Positions 7,056 to 13,693 of a stretch of 13,894 nucleotides of DNA are shown piece by piece. Each line of letters opens with the position of its first letter. The first letter of the stretch is position 1. The notes under the pieces are model-generated. The model ran no database searches and was not told the DNA's origin. It saw only the letters and a program-made list of their open reading frames with translations. Origin of the DNA: an uncultured Rhizobiaceae group bacterium (lineage in GTDB: Bacteria; Pseudomonadota; Alphaproteobacteria; Rhizobiales; Rhizobiaceae). Both the position numbers and the translations under genes were made by a program. The stretch is taken from NCBI GenBank assembly GCA_937944075.1, contig CALDZZ010000172.1:1-13894 (forward strand), given 5' to 3'.

Positions 7056-8221
7056 TGCTAAAAACAATTTCCGGTTTTGACAGAATAGGCGAAGAAAACG
7101 CCTTTGCAGTTCTTGCCCGCGCCTCTCAACTGGCAAACGAGGGAATGGACATCATCAACCTTGGCATAGGCCAGCCGGATTTTTCCACCCCGGAACATAT
7201 TGTTGAAGCAGCCATCAAGGCACTTAAAGACGGACATCACGGCTATACGCCTGCAAACGGAACCCTTGAATGCCGTGAAGCGGTCGCACGTCGCACGCTT
7301 ACCATGACAGGGGCGGAGGTTTCACCAGACAACATCATGATCATGCCGGGTGGCAAGGTAACCATGTTTGCTGCCATCCTTATGTTTGGTGAACCAGGTG
7401 CTGAAATTCTCTACCCTGACCCAGGCTTTCCGATTTATCGATCGATGATTGAATATACGGGAGCAACCCCAATACCGGTTCCCATCCTTGAAGAAAACAA
7501 TTTTGCCTTTTCGGCTGAAGAAACCCTGTCGCTAATTAATGAAAACACCCGTCTGTTGATTATCAACTCACCAGCCAATCCTTGTGGCGGTGTAACGCCA
7601 AAATCTGAAATTGACAAGCTGGTGAAGGGCCTTGAGAAATGGCCAAATGTTGCAATCATGTCTGATGAAATTTACGACGTCATGACCTATGATGGCGAGA
7701 CACACCAGTCTCTGTTGGCCTACCCTGAAATTCGTGACCGCTTAATCATTTTGAACGGCTGGTCAAAAACCTGGGCCATGACTGGCTGGCGCATGGGTTG
7801 GTCCATCTGGCCGGAACCACTCTACAACAACGTTCGTAAACTCGCTGTCAACGCATGGTCTTGCGTCAACGCTCCAAGCCAGATGGCTGGCATAGCCGCC
7901 ATCGACGGACCGCAGGATGACGTCGATAAAATGATGCAGGCATTCGACAATCGCCGCAAGCTCGTCGTTGAGAAAATGAACGCAATTCCAAACATAACCT
8001 GTGCCACCCCGAAAGGTGCATTTTACGCTTTCCCGAACATCTCCAACACCGGATGGAAGGCAAAGGACCTCGCCTCTCAACTGCTTGAGAAAACCGGAGT
8101 AGCGACCATTGGAGGCCCCGATTTTGGTATTTTGGGGGAAGGATACATTCGTTTGAGTTACGCAAATTCCGAAGAGAATATTGAACGCGCAATTGAACGA
8201 ATTCGAGCCTTTTTGGAATAA
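7055..8221 (+). CDS. Class I/II pyridoxal-phosphate aminotransferase (aspartate-aminotransferase-like)
   Basis: 388-residue fold-type I PLP enzyme, cytoplasmic. It has the N-terminal NLGIGQPDF (35-43), the GYTPANG segment, and NSPANPCGG with Asn175. DEIYD supplies Asp204, which pairs with the pyridine nitrogen, and Tyr207. NGWSKTWAMTGWRMGW has the Schiff-base Lys238 and phosphate-binding Arg246. The C-terminal YIRLSYANSEENIERA contains the substrate-carboxylate arginine. The length is normal. The amino donor cannot be read from the motifs; aspartate, arginine-pyruvate or broad-range relatives all fit. The start at 7055 has AGGT at proper spacing and is divergent from the GNAT gene. The next gene begins 73 bases after the stop and is probably transcribed separately. 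Confidence 0.92.
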   Translation: MLKTISGFDRIGEENAFAVLARASQLANEGMDIINLGIGQPDFSTPEHIVEAAIKALKDGHHGYTPANGTLECREAVARRTLTMTGAEVSPDNIMIMPGGKVTMFAAILMFGEPGAEILYPDPGFPIYRSMIEYTGATPIPVPILEENNFAFSAEETLSLINENTRLLIINSPANPCGGVTPKSEIDKLVKGLEKWPNVAIMSDEIYDVMTYDGETHQSLLAYPEIRDRLIILNGWSKTWAMTGWRMGWSIWPEPLYNNVRKLAVNAWSCVNAPSQMAGIAAIDGPQDDVDKMMQAFDNRRKLVVEKMNAIPNITCATPKGAFYAFPNISNTGWKAKDLASQLLEKTGVATIGGPDFGILGEGYIRLSYANSEENIERAIERIRAFLE

Positions 8222-8231
8222 AATCGAATGC

Positions 8232-8257
8232 TTCCAAATTCAGCATACTGCTTGGAA
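8232..8257. promoter_or_regulatory. Small dyad between the aminotransferase and the Tat-signal gene
   Basis: TTCCAA (8232-8237) and TTGGAA (8252-8257) flank an inner pair CAG/CTG (8241-8243, 8248-8250). It could fold as a weak interrupted hairpin at the end of the aminotransferase message, or be an operator just upstream of the next gene. There is no T-run, so it is not a normal terminator. Confidence 0.2.
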
Positions 8258-8294
8258 ACTGGTAATTTGTAATTCTCATCCTTATATAAAGCCC

Positions 8295-8888
8295 ATGAAT
8301 AGACGAAGATTTATACAATCCCTGGCAGCTGTTTTCACATTACCTGCTGGCGCATCCCTCTCCCTGCCATCCATTTCAGCCGTGGCACCTGCCGCTGTTG
8401 CGGTGCCAACAAAGGCTCGGTTTTGGGCTATTTACATGTCATCACTCCATGGTGAGTGCACCCCGCAGACCCTTCAAAACCTGCTGCACATTCCAGGGTC
8501 GGATGCAAAAAAATATGTTGGTCAGCTGATTGCAGATGGTGTGATCAAACCCAACCCACTGTTGAAGCAATCCGTCTCCAAGATCATGCAAGGCAAGGAT
8601 GATACCCTTCTGGACAAGGTCAAAAAACGTTCTGAAATGAAATCAGATGCCAAGCGAAAAATAGCATCTGAGCCCATGAGTGCTCAGGATACAGATCATC
8701 AAGAAGAAGCGGCTGAAACACCCCCCGACGAGGGCTCTATTGTGGAAACAGAAACCGAGCTATCAGCAGAAAATGAATCGCTTCAAACACATGAGATTAC
8801 CTCGGAGGATGAGTTTGAAATCCTTGAAACATTTGAAGATGAAACAGAAACTGCCTCCCTTGAACATTCAAAAGATACGGCTCATTAG
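8295..8888 (+). CDS. Tat-signal protein of unknown function with acidic tail
   Basis: 197 residues; no family recognised. The N-terminus MNRRRFIQSLAAVF is a twin-arginine signal (RRxFI) followed by a hydrophobic, alanine-rich stretch to about residue 37, implying export as a folded protein or membrane anchoring. Residues about 40-90 (FWAIYMSS, then TPQTLQNLLHIPGSD and GQLIADGVIKPNPLL) look like a small helical, winged-helix-like domain. Residues about 105-125 are basic and 134-192 are very rich in Glu and Asp with no predicted fold. The frame extends upstream to 8181 inside the aminotransferase, but the Tat signal fixes the start at 8295. No Shine-Dalgarno is present, and a TATATA box at 8283-8288 would place the transcript start on the ATG. 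Convergent with the DUF3179 gene, with 35 bases between stops and no clear terminator. Confidence 0.72.
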   Translation: MNRRRFIQSLAAVFTLPAGASLSLPSISAVAPAAVAVPTKARFWAIYMSSLHGECTPQTLQNLLHIPGSDAKKYVGQLIADGVIKPNPLLKQSVSKIMQGKDDTLLDKVKKRSEMKSDAKRKIASEPMSAQDTDHQEEAAETPPDEGSIVETETELSAENESLQTHEITSEDEFEILETFEDETETASLEHSKDTAH

Positions 8889-8923
8889 TTCAGTCCGCTT
8901 TTCACAAAAGGCAAATGGTCAAA

Positions 8924-10279
8924 TTAGGGTGAATATAAACTGCTTTTCACACCTGTAAAATTATCCCAGGCAAACCAATAGGAAACATGTCCGGGAATAC
9001 GCGCTCTTTTTTCACCTGTTTCTTGCGATACCAAAAACGCCTCTTCCAGCTTCCAGCCGCTTTTGCCATTGACCAACAGCTCATTTTCAAACCTGAAAGT
9101 TTCATTGGCAAGACGCTCATAGGCGCGAACTGTTCTGGTTTTTGTATCGCCAATCAGAACCACATGTTTTGCGCCAACTGCATCGTTGATAATGGGTGAC
9201 TTTTCAAAGGCCGTTATTGGCCATGCACGGGCAGCCCCAACATCTCTTATGCCAAAAACATGATCCTTGCGTTTTGCTATGGCTTCATTTCCAACAACAG
9301 CAGGAAACATCAAATCAGGTGAAGCGAAATAAGCCTGATAGGTAATGCCCGATCCATAGTTTCGGTCATATCCGGTTTCAAGAGAAAGGACTTTTGTCTT
9401 TGGGTGTTTTTGTTTCCATTGTGCCCAGGATGTAATCGTACTGGGTCTGATGTTCAGTTCAATACCACTATCAACCAACTCACCAACTACAGGCTTTCCG
9501 GCAAACTGGTTCCAAAGACTGTTGGTCTGGCGATCAAACATCAGCTTGTTGGAGCGATAAAGCAGACCGGATGAACCAAAGACAAGCGGCTTGTCACGCC
9601 CATCCACACGCGTTTCATACAAGATCCCTGCCCCACATAAGGTGCAATAGGCAAGCGCCACCGGCACTCCGCCAATCACATCGTTGAACATCTCGTGCCA
9701 TCCCATGATGCGCAGCGGAAATGCCCGTACATCACCGTTAATCTCAACGCCAAAAACAAGATCACTATCCAGCAGGTAATCAGCTTCACTGGCTGCAATC
9801 ATCTTGGGATTATCCAGAGAGGTTATTCCATCTACCAGAACACCGCCCCATACAATCTCTTCAAGTCGTATTTTCATGACTTCAGGCGCAACGAACTTGT
9901 CTTGTAGAAAATCAAGAAACCGCTTGTCCGTATTCCCAAGCAGCTTCATCTTGATGTCGTGATACGTTTCATGAGGCACAATTTGCGGATTGCGTTCCTG
10001 AAATTCATACGCCTGATGCCAGTGGGTTATGGTTTCGCCCGCCAGCCTTGAAAGCGCCTCTGCAACATAAACATTACTTCCAGTCCACCGCATTGCCAGA
10101 ACAAGCGTAGGAATCAGGCTTTTATCATTAATAGCAGACAAGGCTTCAATGGGAGCACGTTTGGCCTCACCCTGAAGCGAAAAAATCTGCCAACTTGCCT
10201 TGGCAATATTGATTTCAGCCCTGGGTTGAGCAGGCATGACGAACAAACATAATGCGGTAATGAAGACTTTTATAAACAT
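8924..10279 (-). CDS. Secreted DUF3179 protein
   Basis: 451 residues from the chosen start. The start at 10279 gives a clean Sec signal peptide (MFIKVFITALCLFVM, then PAQPRA and cleavage before E). The frame also allows an ATG at 10321, adding 14 residues before the signal; neither start has a good ribosome binding site. Residues about 40-120 are helical and HEAT-like. The DUF3179 domain follows from about 160: FGVEINGDVRAFPLRIMGWH, then ALAYCTLCGAGILYE with a CxxC pair (Cys212, Cys215), FGSSGLLYRSNKLMFDR and WNQF. DUF3179 proteins have no established function to my knowledge; the CxxC could bind metal or form a disulfide. The gene begins 47 bases after modB, where modC would be expected, so a role linked to molybdate or another oxyanion is possible but unproven. 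Confidence 0.85.
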   Translation of the reverse strand: MFIKVFITALCLFVMPAQPRAEINIAKASWQIFSLQGEAKRAPIEALSAINDKSLIPTLVLAMRWTGSNVYVAEALSRLAGETITHWHQAYEFQERNPQIVPHETYHDIKMKLLGNTDKRFLDFLQDKFVAPEVMKIRLEEIVWGGVLVDGITSLDNPKMIAASEADYLLDSDLVFGVEINGDVRAFPLRIMGWHEMFNDVIGGVPVALAYCTLCGAGILYETRVDGRDKPLVFGSSGLLYRSNKLMFDRQTNSLWNQFAGKPVVGELVDSGIELNIRPSTITSWAQWKQKHPKTKVLSLETGYDRNYGSGITYQAYFASPDLMFPAVVGNEAIAKRKDHVFGIRDVGAARAWPITAFEKSPIINDAVGAKHVVLIGDTKTRTVRAYERLANETFRFENELLVNGKSGWKLEEAFLVSQETGEKRARIPGHVSYWFAWDNFTGVKSSLYSP

Positions 10280-10326
10280 CGACTTACAGTGACTTAAAAC
10301 AACCTCACTGCCAAAACACATTTGCT

Positions 10327-11016
10327 TTAGCGTTTACTTGCTATCCTGCTGGCCACAATCTCGGAAAACAAAATTGCAGCAAACGATATGAGAACCCCTA
10401 GGATAATAAGTGTTAAGGCTGCCGCGTCACCAGAGGGTGATTGCAACAGCGAATAAACAGCAAGCGCAAGGGTTTGCGTTTCTCCAGGAATGTTGGAAAC
10501 CAGTGTAATGGTTGCACCAAACTCACCCAACGCCTTGGCAAATCCTAGCACTCCGCCAGCAACCAGGCCCGGCAATGCAAGCGGCAGGGAAATTGAGAAG
10601 AACCCGGTCCAGCGATTTGCACCCAGCGTTTTTGCAGCATCCAGTACCTGCCGGTCCTGCACTTCAAAGGCTAGCCTAATGGGGCGCATCACCAGCGGAA
10701 ATGACATGACGCCTGCCGCCAAGGCTGCGCCTGTCCAATTGAAGGCAAAGGTGAAGCCGAAAAGGCTTTGCAATACACTTCCAATAAACCCGTTTGGTCC
10801 AAATGCCACAAGCAGAAGATAGCCGGTAATGACCGGCGGCATAACCAGCGGCAGATGACACAGGGCATTTAACAAGTGCCACCCCCTGAAACGCCGCGTC
10901 GCCAAAAGATAGGCAATTGCCGTTGCAAGTGGCAGGGTGAACAACATGGCAGTTAGCGAAACACGAATAGAAAGCGCAACAATTTCCCATACCTGTGGTG
11001 AAAAAAAACTGCTCAT
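10327..11016 (-). CDS. modB: Molybdate ABC transporter, permease subunit
   Basis: 229-residue inner-membrane permease of the molybdate importer. Hydrophobic segments recur through the chain: about 13-36, 47-70, 88-110, 139-160 and 199-222. The cytoplasmic EAA loop, which docks the ATPase, reads DAAKTLGANRWTGFF (125-139). The family signature GEFGATITLVSNIPGETQTL is nearly identical to known ModB. The length is standard. The start codon overlaps the modA stop (ATGA). The intact EAA loop implies that an ATPase is used, but no modC gene follows; the downstream gene is DUF3179. Confidence 0.94.
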   Translation of the reverse strand: MSSFFSPQVWEIVALSIRVSLTAMLFTLPLATAIAYLLATRRFRGWHLLNALCHLPLVMPPVITGYLLLVAFGPNGFIGSVLQSLFGFTFAFNWTGAALAAGVMSFPLVMRPIRLAFEVQDRQVLDAAKTLGANRWTGFFSISLPLALPGLVAGGVLGFAKALGEFGATITLVSNIPGETQTLALAVYSLLQSPSGDAAALTLIILGVLISFAAILFSEIVASRIASKR

Positions 11017-11747
11017 TGGATTTTCACCACGGAAAGTGGCAGGAAGCCAAATTCTGTGAAGATATCCTGGGCTTTCTCACTCACCAGATAATCAACAAAT
11101 CCACGGGCTATCTCTCCCTGCTTTACGACACCTGCCAGATAACGGATTGGCGTATGCACGTCGCCTGGAAATATATAATGAGCGTGCAATTTGTTTTGAC
11201 CGATCAAATCAGACTGATAAGTGATACCAGAAAGCAGGTCACCACGCTCAATCTGCTTGAGTGCAACACGAACATTTTCTGCAAAAACCGCGTTTGATTT
11301 TACGCGCTGCCAAAGCGCCATGGTTTGAAGGGCTTCACGGGCATAAATGCCGGCAGGAACACTCAGCGGATCAGCCATGGCAAAACGATCCCGCATCAAA
11401 ATATTGAAACTGTCTTTTGTCTTGGCAGCAGAAGCGATAACCAGTCTGTTGCCGGCAATCATGACACTTTGATTGGCGGGCAATTTTCCCTTGATTTCAA
11501 GCCAGTCAATCCAGGCCTGATTGGCGGATATGAAAATATCAACCGGCGCGCCTGCTTCAACCTGCCTTGCCAGTGTGGATGTAGCAGCAAATGAAAAAAC
11601 AATTTTGCAATCGCACGTTTCTTCATAGCGCAAGGCAATTGCCTCAAGCGCATCTTTCTGGCTTGCAGCAGCAAAAACCAGTAATCGCTCGCCCGCTTGA
11701 ACAGGCAAAGCGACTAACAAGAAAAACAAGGTCCATACGCGAAACAT
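11013..11747 (-). CDS. modA: Molybdate ABC transporter, periplasmic binding protein
   Basis: 244-residue substrate-binding protein that captures molybdate (or tungstate) in the periplasm. A signal peptide covers 1-18 (FLLVALPVQA, cleavage before GE). Ligand-site positions of the ModA family are recognisable: Ser29 in FAAASQ, Ser57 in FAATSTLARQ, PAGIYAREAL at 131-140, and Tyr177 in GITYQSD. GAPVDIFISA (67-76) is the usual core. An extra CDC (Cys45, Cys47) is unusual. It is 49 bases after the muramidase gene. A lone TATAAT on the minus strand (11796-11801) could be a -10 box, but it lacks a -35, and I saw no ModE-type palindrome. Coupled to modB by a 4-base overlap. Confidence 0.94.
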   Translation of the reverse strand: MFRVWTLFFLLVALPVQAGERLLVFAAASQKDALEAIALRYEETCDCKIVFSFAATSTLARQVEAGAPVDIFISANQAWIDWLEIKGKLPANQSVMIAGNRLVIASAAKTKDSFNILMRDRFAMADPLSVPAGIYAREALQTMALWQRVKSNAVFAENVRVALKQIERGDLLSGITYQSDLIGQNKLHAHYIFPGDVHTPIRYLAGVVKQGEIARGFVDYLVSEKAQDIFTEFGFLPLSVVKIQ

Positions 11748-11796
11748 GAGATTTGTTTTACTGCATGAACCGGAATGGCGAAAGCTGAAATTTTTA

Positions 11797-12645
11797 TTAT
11801 ACGCTAACAGGCAATTTTCGCCTTAGCATCTCAAGCGTTTTGGGGCCGAAAATGCCATCAGCCTGCAACCGACTTTCCTTCTGGAAGGTTTTCAGAGCGC
11901 GCTCTGTTGCAGGGCCAAAGTCACCGTCAACCCGCAAGTAATAACCCAGACTGGATAGATCCGTTTGCAACTGCCTTACCGCCATGCCGTGACTTCCAAG
12001 TTTCAGCATTTGCAACTGGTTTCGACGCGCAAACATGGAACCATGTTCAGGTCTTCTTCGTCGGCGCAAATGTCTTCGATAGGCATTTTGCATTTTGGTA
12101 TGATATTTATACTTGCGATAGGCAGGTCCATTATAGGCACGGGCAAACCCAGCCCAATCATGATTTTGCAATTTGCCTTTCAATCTTGCCTTGACGATGT
12201 AGCGCATCATCAGGCGAATTTGCCCACTTGCACCATCTCGCGCCTCCATTACCAACGCATCAACATTACCAAACCCGAGCCATCTCCAGTGCGATCCCAT
12301 GACTTGACCACACCCCCACGAGCAAGACGAAAGCGCTGCAACACGGTCAATCGCCTCTGCACGTTTCAACAAGCGCCAGCGTGAAGCCTGACGGAACGGA
12401 TTTTTAACACAGCCGGATCGTGAATGAGCAAGCCCCCTAACGACGGCCAGATTACGCTTTGCATTGGATAACAGCCTGTAGAAATAGTGGCCTTCAAAAC
12501 GAATAAGCGGCTCCATGCGTCCGTTTACCCTTGCGCCCAATTTGCCGTTACTCTCCACCTCAACTACAGCCATCAGGGCTTCCGGCTCGATTTCGTGTTC
12601 CTCTGCGATCTGGATAATTTCCCTGATCAGTTCCGGTTCAAACAT
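11797..12645 (-). CDS. Phage-type N-acetylmuramidase with peptidoglycan-binding domain
   Basis: 282-residue two-domain endolysin-like enzyme that should cut glycan strands of peptidoglycan. Residues about 5-195 match the N-acetylmuramidase (DUF3380) type: ALMAVVEVESNG with the probable catalytic Glu31, RMEPLIRFEGHYFYRLL, SSCSWGCGQVMG (106-117) and YNGPAYRKYKYHTKM. A basic linker with an RRRRR run (194-198) leads to a PG_binding_1 domain at about 213-277 (VRQLQTDLSSLGYY, GDFGPATERALKTF, GIFGPKT). There is no signal peptide. The frame opens ten codons earlier at 12675, but AAAAGGAG six bases before the ATG at 12645 decides the start. No phage genes surround it; the neighbours are modA and aroQ. 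Confidence 0.87.
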   Translation of the reverse strand: MFEPELIREIIQIAEEHEIEPEALMAVVEVESNGKLGARVNGRMEPLIRFEGHYFYRLLSNAKRNLAVVRGLAHSRSGCVKNPFRQASRWRLLKRAEAIDRVAALSSCSWGCGQVMGSHWRWLGFGNVDALVMEARDGASGQIRLMMRYIVKARLKGKLQNHDWAGFARAYNGPAYRKYKYHTKMQNAYRRHLRRRRRPEHGSMFARRNQLQMLKLGSHGMAVRQLQTDLSSLGYYLRVDGDFGPATERALKTFQKESRLQADGIFGPKTLEMLRRKLPVSV

Positions 12646-12675
12646 GTGACACTCCTTTTCATGAAAGCGTGTCAC
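12646..12675 (-). promoter_or_regulatory. Hairpin spanning the ribosome binding site of the muramidase gene
   Basis: GTGACAC and GTGTCAC form a perfect 7-base-pair inverted repeat with a 16-base loop, ending exactly at the base before the ATG. In the message the loop holds AAAAGGA and the 3' arm holds the last G of the Shine-Dalgarno and the whole spacer. The loop also contains the perfect palindrome TTTCATGAAA (12657-12666). It may be a translational control element or a DNA operator. Confidence 0.45.
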
Positions 12676-12756
12676 GAGTTTTCCAAACGGGGATAAGTTT
12701 CTTTGCAGAAAAACTTTTTCCTGCTAACTGGAGAGACGAAAAAAACGAGAATGAAC

Positions 12757-13197
12757 ATGACAAAGAAAATCCTCCTCATCAATGGCCCCAACCTCAATCT
12801 GCTTGGCATGCGCGAGCCGGAAACCTATGGATCGCAAACACTTGCCGATGTTGAGGCCCTTTGCAGGTCTCACGCAGAAGCGAAAGGCATGATGCTTGAC
12901 TGTTTCCAGTCCAACCATGAGGGCGTGCTGGTGGATACCATTCAACAATCCAGAGGCGTTTACTCTCATATCGTCATGAACCCTGGCGCATACACCCATA
13001 CCTCAATAGCAATACGCGATGCGATTATTGGCGTTGAGGCAAAGGTATATGAAGTACATATTTCAAACGTCTATGAACGCGAGGAATTCCGTCATCATTC
13101 CTACATCAGTGATATTGCAATCGGAACAGTTGTTGGAAAAGGCATACCTGGATATCTGCAAGCCATCGATTTTATAGCTGAAATGGCGGAAGGGTAA
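12757..13197 (+). CDS. aroQ: 3-dehydroquinate dehydratase, type II
   Basis: 146-residue cytoplasmic enzyme of the shikimate pathway, converting 3-dehydroquinate to 3-dehydroshikimate; type II forms a dodecamer. The signature ILLINGPNLNLLG starts at residue 5. Catalytic and binding residues are in place: Arg19 and Tyr24 (lid loop MREPETYG), Asn75 and His81 in NPGAYTHTS, His101 in EVHISN, and Arg112 in FRHHS. The length is typical. ATGs at 12703 and 12751 are in frame. The start at 12757 gives the usual family N-terminus and has GAGA six bases upstream; 12751 would add two residues. Divergent from the muramidase gene and three bases from the next gene, so the two downstream genes form an operon. 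Confidence 0.94.
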   Translation: MTKKILLINGPNLNLLGMREPETYGSQTLADVEALCRSHAEAKGMMLDCFQSNHEGVLVDTIQQSRGVYSHIVMNPGAYTHTSIAIRDAIIGVEAKVYEVHISNVYEREEFRHHSYISDIAIGTVVGKGIPGYLQAIDFIAEMAEG

Positions 13198-13200
13198 ACC

Positions 13201-13644
13201 ATGCGGGACTATAACGAAGTTACAAAATCCATTGCTGCACTTTGTGAGGGTGAAACAGACCCCATCACCAAAATGGCAACCATTTCATGCGAGCTTTTTC
13301 ACGCGATGAAAGGATTTGACTGGGTTGGCTTTTACCGCGTTGTTGAACCAGGCCTGCTTAAGGTAGGCCCCTATCAGGGCGGCCACGGATGCCTTGTGAT
13401 TCCCTTTGAAAAAGGCGTGTGTGGCGCCTGTGCCCGTGAAGAAAAAACGCAACTTGTGCCAGACGTCAATGCCTTTCCAGGCCATATTGCCTGTTCATCT
13501 GCAACCCAATCAGAAATCGTCCTGCCTGTATTTGAAGATGGCAAACTGATTGCAGTACTGGATGTGGATTCCAATACGCCTGATGATTTTGATGAAAATG
13601 ACAAAACTGCGCTTGAGGCAATTTTAAAGGCAAGCTTTCAGTAG
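13201..13644 (+). CDS. msrC: Free methionine-(R)-sulfoxide reductase (GAF domain)
   Basis: 147-residue single-GAF-domain enzyme of the fRMsr (MsrC/YebR) family, which reduces free methionine-R-sulfoxide using thioredoxin-type electrons. The pattern VGPYQG, CLVIPFEKGVCG, LVPDVNAFPGHIAC and SEIVLPV is diagnostic. The three redox cysteines are Cys64, Cys74 and Cys98, with spacings of 10 and 24 residues, the same as Cys84, Cys94 and Cys118 of the E. coli enzyme. Cys77 is extra. The start follows the aroQ stop by three bases, with GGAAGGG overlapping the end of aroQ as ribosome binding site. The length is a little short at the N-terminus compared with E. coli, as is common in bacteria. The pairing with aroQ is probably one of convenience. 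Confidence 0.92.
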   Translation: MRDYNEVTKSIAALCEGETDPITKMATISCELFHAMKGFDWVGFYRVVEPGLLKVGPYQGGHGCLVIPFEKGVCGACAREEKTQLVPDVNAFPGHIACSSATQSEIVLPVFEDGKLIAVLDVDSNTPDDFDENDKTALEAILKASFQ

Positions 13645-13673
13645 AAACAAAAACGGGAGCCGAAGCTCCCGTT
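13645..13673 (-). terminator. UUCG-loop terminator of the right-edge gene
   Basis: AACGGGAGC and GCTCCCGTT pair perfectly (13652-13660 with 13665-13673). Read on the minus strand the loop is TTCG closed by C-G, the very stable tetraloop, and the stem runs into TTTTTGTTT. The stem begins 20 bases past the stop of the minus-strand gene. On the plus strand no T-run follows, so it serves the minus strand mainly, although the hairpin may also stabilise the 3' end of the aroQ-msrC message. Confidence 0.8.
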
Positions 13674-13693
13674 CAATATACGTTTATCAGCGT

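Noticed and set aside
8181..8294. N-terminal extension of the Tat-signal protein
   Set aside because: It would overlap the aminotransferase and bury the twin-arginine signal 38 residues inside.
7866..8318. 150-codon minus-strand open frame
   Set aside because: Antisense to the aminotransferase, whose motifs are intact; no start signal or domain.
8889..8923. Terminator between the convergent Tat-signal and DUF3179 genes
   Set aside because: CTTTT-CAC-AAAAG is the best hairpin and is too short and AT-rich to call.
8897..8951. Direct repeat GCTTTTCACA (8897-8906 and 8942-8951)
   Set aside because: Ten bases only, one copy inside the DUF3179 coding end; most likely chance.
11797..12645. Prophage remnant
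   Set aside because: Only one phage-like gene; no integrase, attachment repeat, structural gene or shift in composition noticed around it.
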